Assembly (NCBI RefSeq): GCF_000963925.1
Contig: NZ_BAMV01000005.1
Span: 62,001-126,000, forward strand
Source of the DNA: Acetobacter cibinongensis
GTDB taxonomy: Bacteria; Pseudomonadota; Alphaproteobacteria; Acetobacterales; Acetobacteraceae
DNA: 64,000 nt
Reading direction: 5' to 3'
Shown here piece by piece: positions 63,823-64,000 of this stretch (the first letter of the stretch is position 1; every line of letters begins with the position of its first letter). Both the position numbers and the translations under genes were made by a program. The notes beneath the pieces were generated by a model. The model had not been told where the DNA came from. It saw nothing but the letters and a program-made list of their open reading frames with translations, and did not search any database.

Positions 63823-64000
63823 GGTTTTTCTTTACGAAGTCAGAAAGACATACGTCACGCCAAATCAGAAACCATAAAATTTTTATCTTTCAGTATTATG
63901 CTTGGATCTTCTTCGATGAAAGAAATCCACCCTCAAGAAAATAAAAATCTATGATTCTTTATGAATGCCTCAAGCTAACAAGATATTAAAACTCGGTTCT
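63823..64000. other. AT-rich spacer at the window end
   Basis: This stretch upstream of the AT-rich LysR gene shows no ORF with a ribosome-binding site. It probably carries the promoter of that gene and perhaps of a divergent gene beyond the window. Confidence 0.4.

Noticed and set aside
1-64000. Insertion sequences, prophage or integrative element
   Set aside because: No transposase, integrase, phage structural gene or long terminal inverted repeat was recognised; only base composition at the far right hints at transfer.

Overview
The window reads as chromosomal DNA of an acetic acid bacterium (Acetobacteraceae, most likely Acetobacter or a close relative). The support is moderately high GC, alphaproteobacterial gene order (rimP-nusA-ylxR-infB-rbfA, pstCAB-phoU, ccmAB), a circularly permuted two-piece tmRNA gene, and protein sequences of acetic-acid-bacterium character. 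The species cannot be fixed from the sequence alone. I see no transposase, prophage, CRISPR array or rRNA/tRNA operon. The right-hand end (about 62.8-64 kb) is distinctly AT-rich and may be acquired DNA.

Layout. 0-4.2 kb (minus): start of F0 ATP synthase subunit a, AtpI, then dapF-mtaB-ftsY tightly packed, and a glyoxalase. 4.3-11.4 kb: DcaP-like outer-membrane porin, DbpA-type DEAD-box helicase, a secreted amphipathic-repeat protein, a secreted S10 carboxypeptidase and a GNAT acetyltransferase. 11.4-15.1 kb: rplM-rpsI with a structured leader, an anchored protein of unknown function, and a lipoprotein with two retropepsin-like motifs sitting directly behind phoU. 15.1-20.7 kb: pstCAB-phoU without pstS, diverging from ilvD. 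20.7-25 kb: small membrane proteins, a YddG-like exporter, a Pro/Ala-tailed periplasmic protein, and an autotransporter O-heptosyltransferase with an iron-finger cysteine set. 25-31.8 kb: degP/Q-FUSC-qor operon, opgC, Mrp/ApbC and a small Cys-rich exported protein. 31.9-34.4 kb: metQ-metN-metI. 34.4-39.8 kb: thyX, HPP-family membrane protein, ssrA (two-piece tmRNA) beside sspB, class I fumarase and a VOC protein. 39.8-44.7 kb: a GH144-like glucanase, then dadA-alr with a divergent Lrp/AsnC regulator. 44.7-50.7 kb: the rimP-nusA-ylxR-infB-rbfA translation operon, with a terminator-like hairpin just in front of rimP. 50.9-53.8 kb: an unrecognised three-gene cassette. 53.8-64 kb: LysR regulator, an amino-acid ABC importer with fused binding protein/permease, acnA, ccmAB, an aldo/keto reductase and an AT-rich LysR gene.

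Genes that work together include SspB beside the tmRNA whose tag it should recognise (ANDNTKVLAVAA), alanine racemase with D-amino-acid dehydrogenase under a probable Lrp operator, OpgC and a GH144-like enzyme that may both act on beta-1,2-glucans, and the methionine importer. The best candidate for an undescribed system is the cassette at 50.9-53.8 kb. It encodes a membrane-anchored single-ring ClpB-type AAA+ motor, with all catalytic and pore-loop residues intact, between two single-pass proteins whose main domains face the periplasm. I recognise no known system with this composition.
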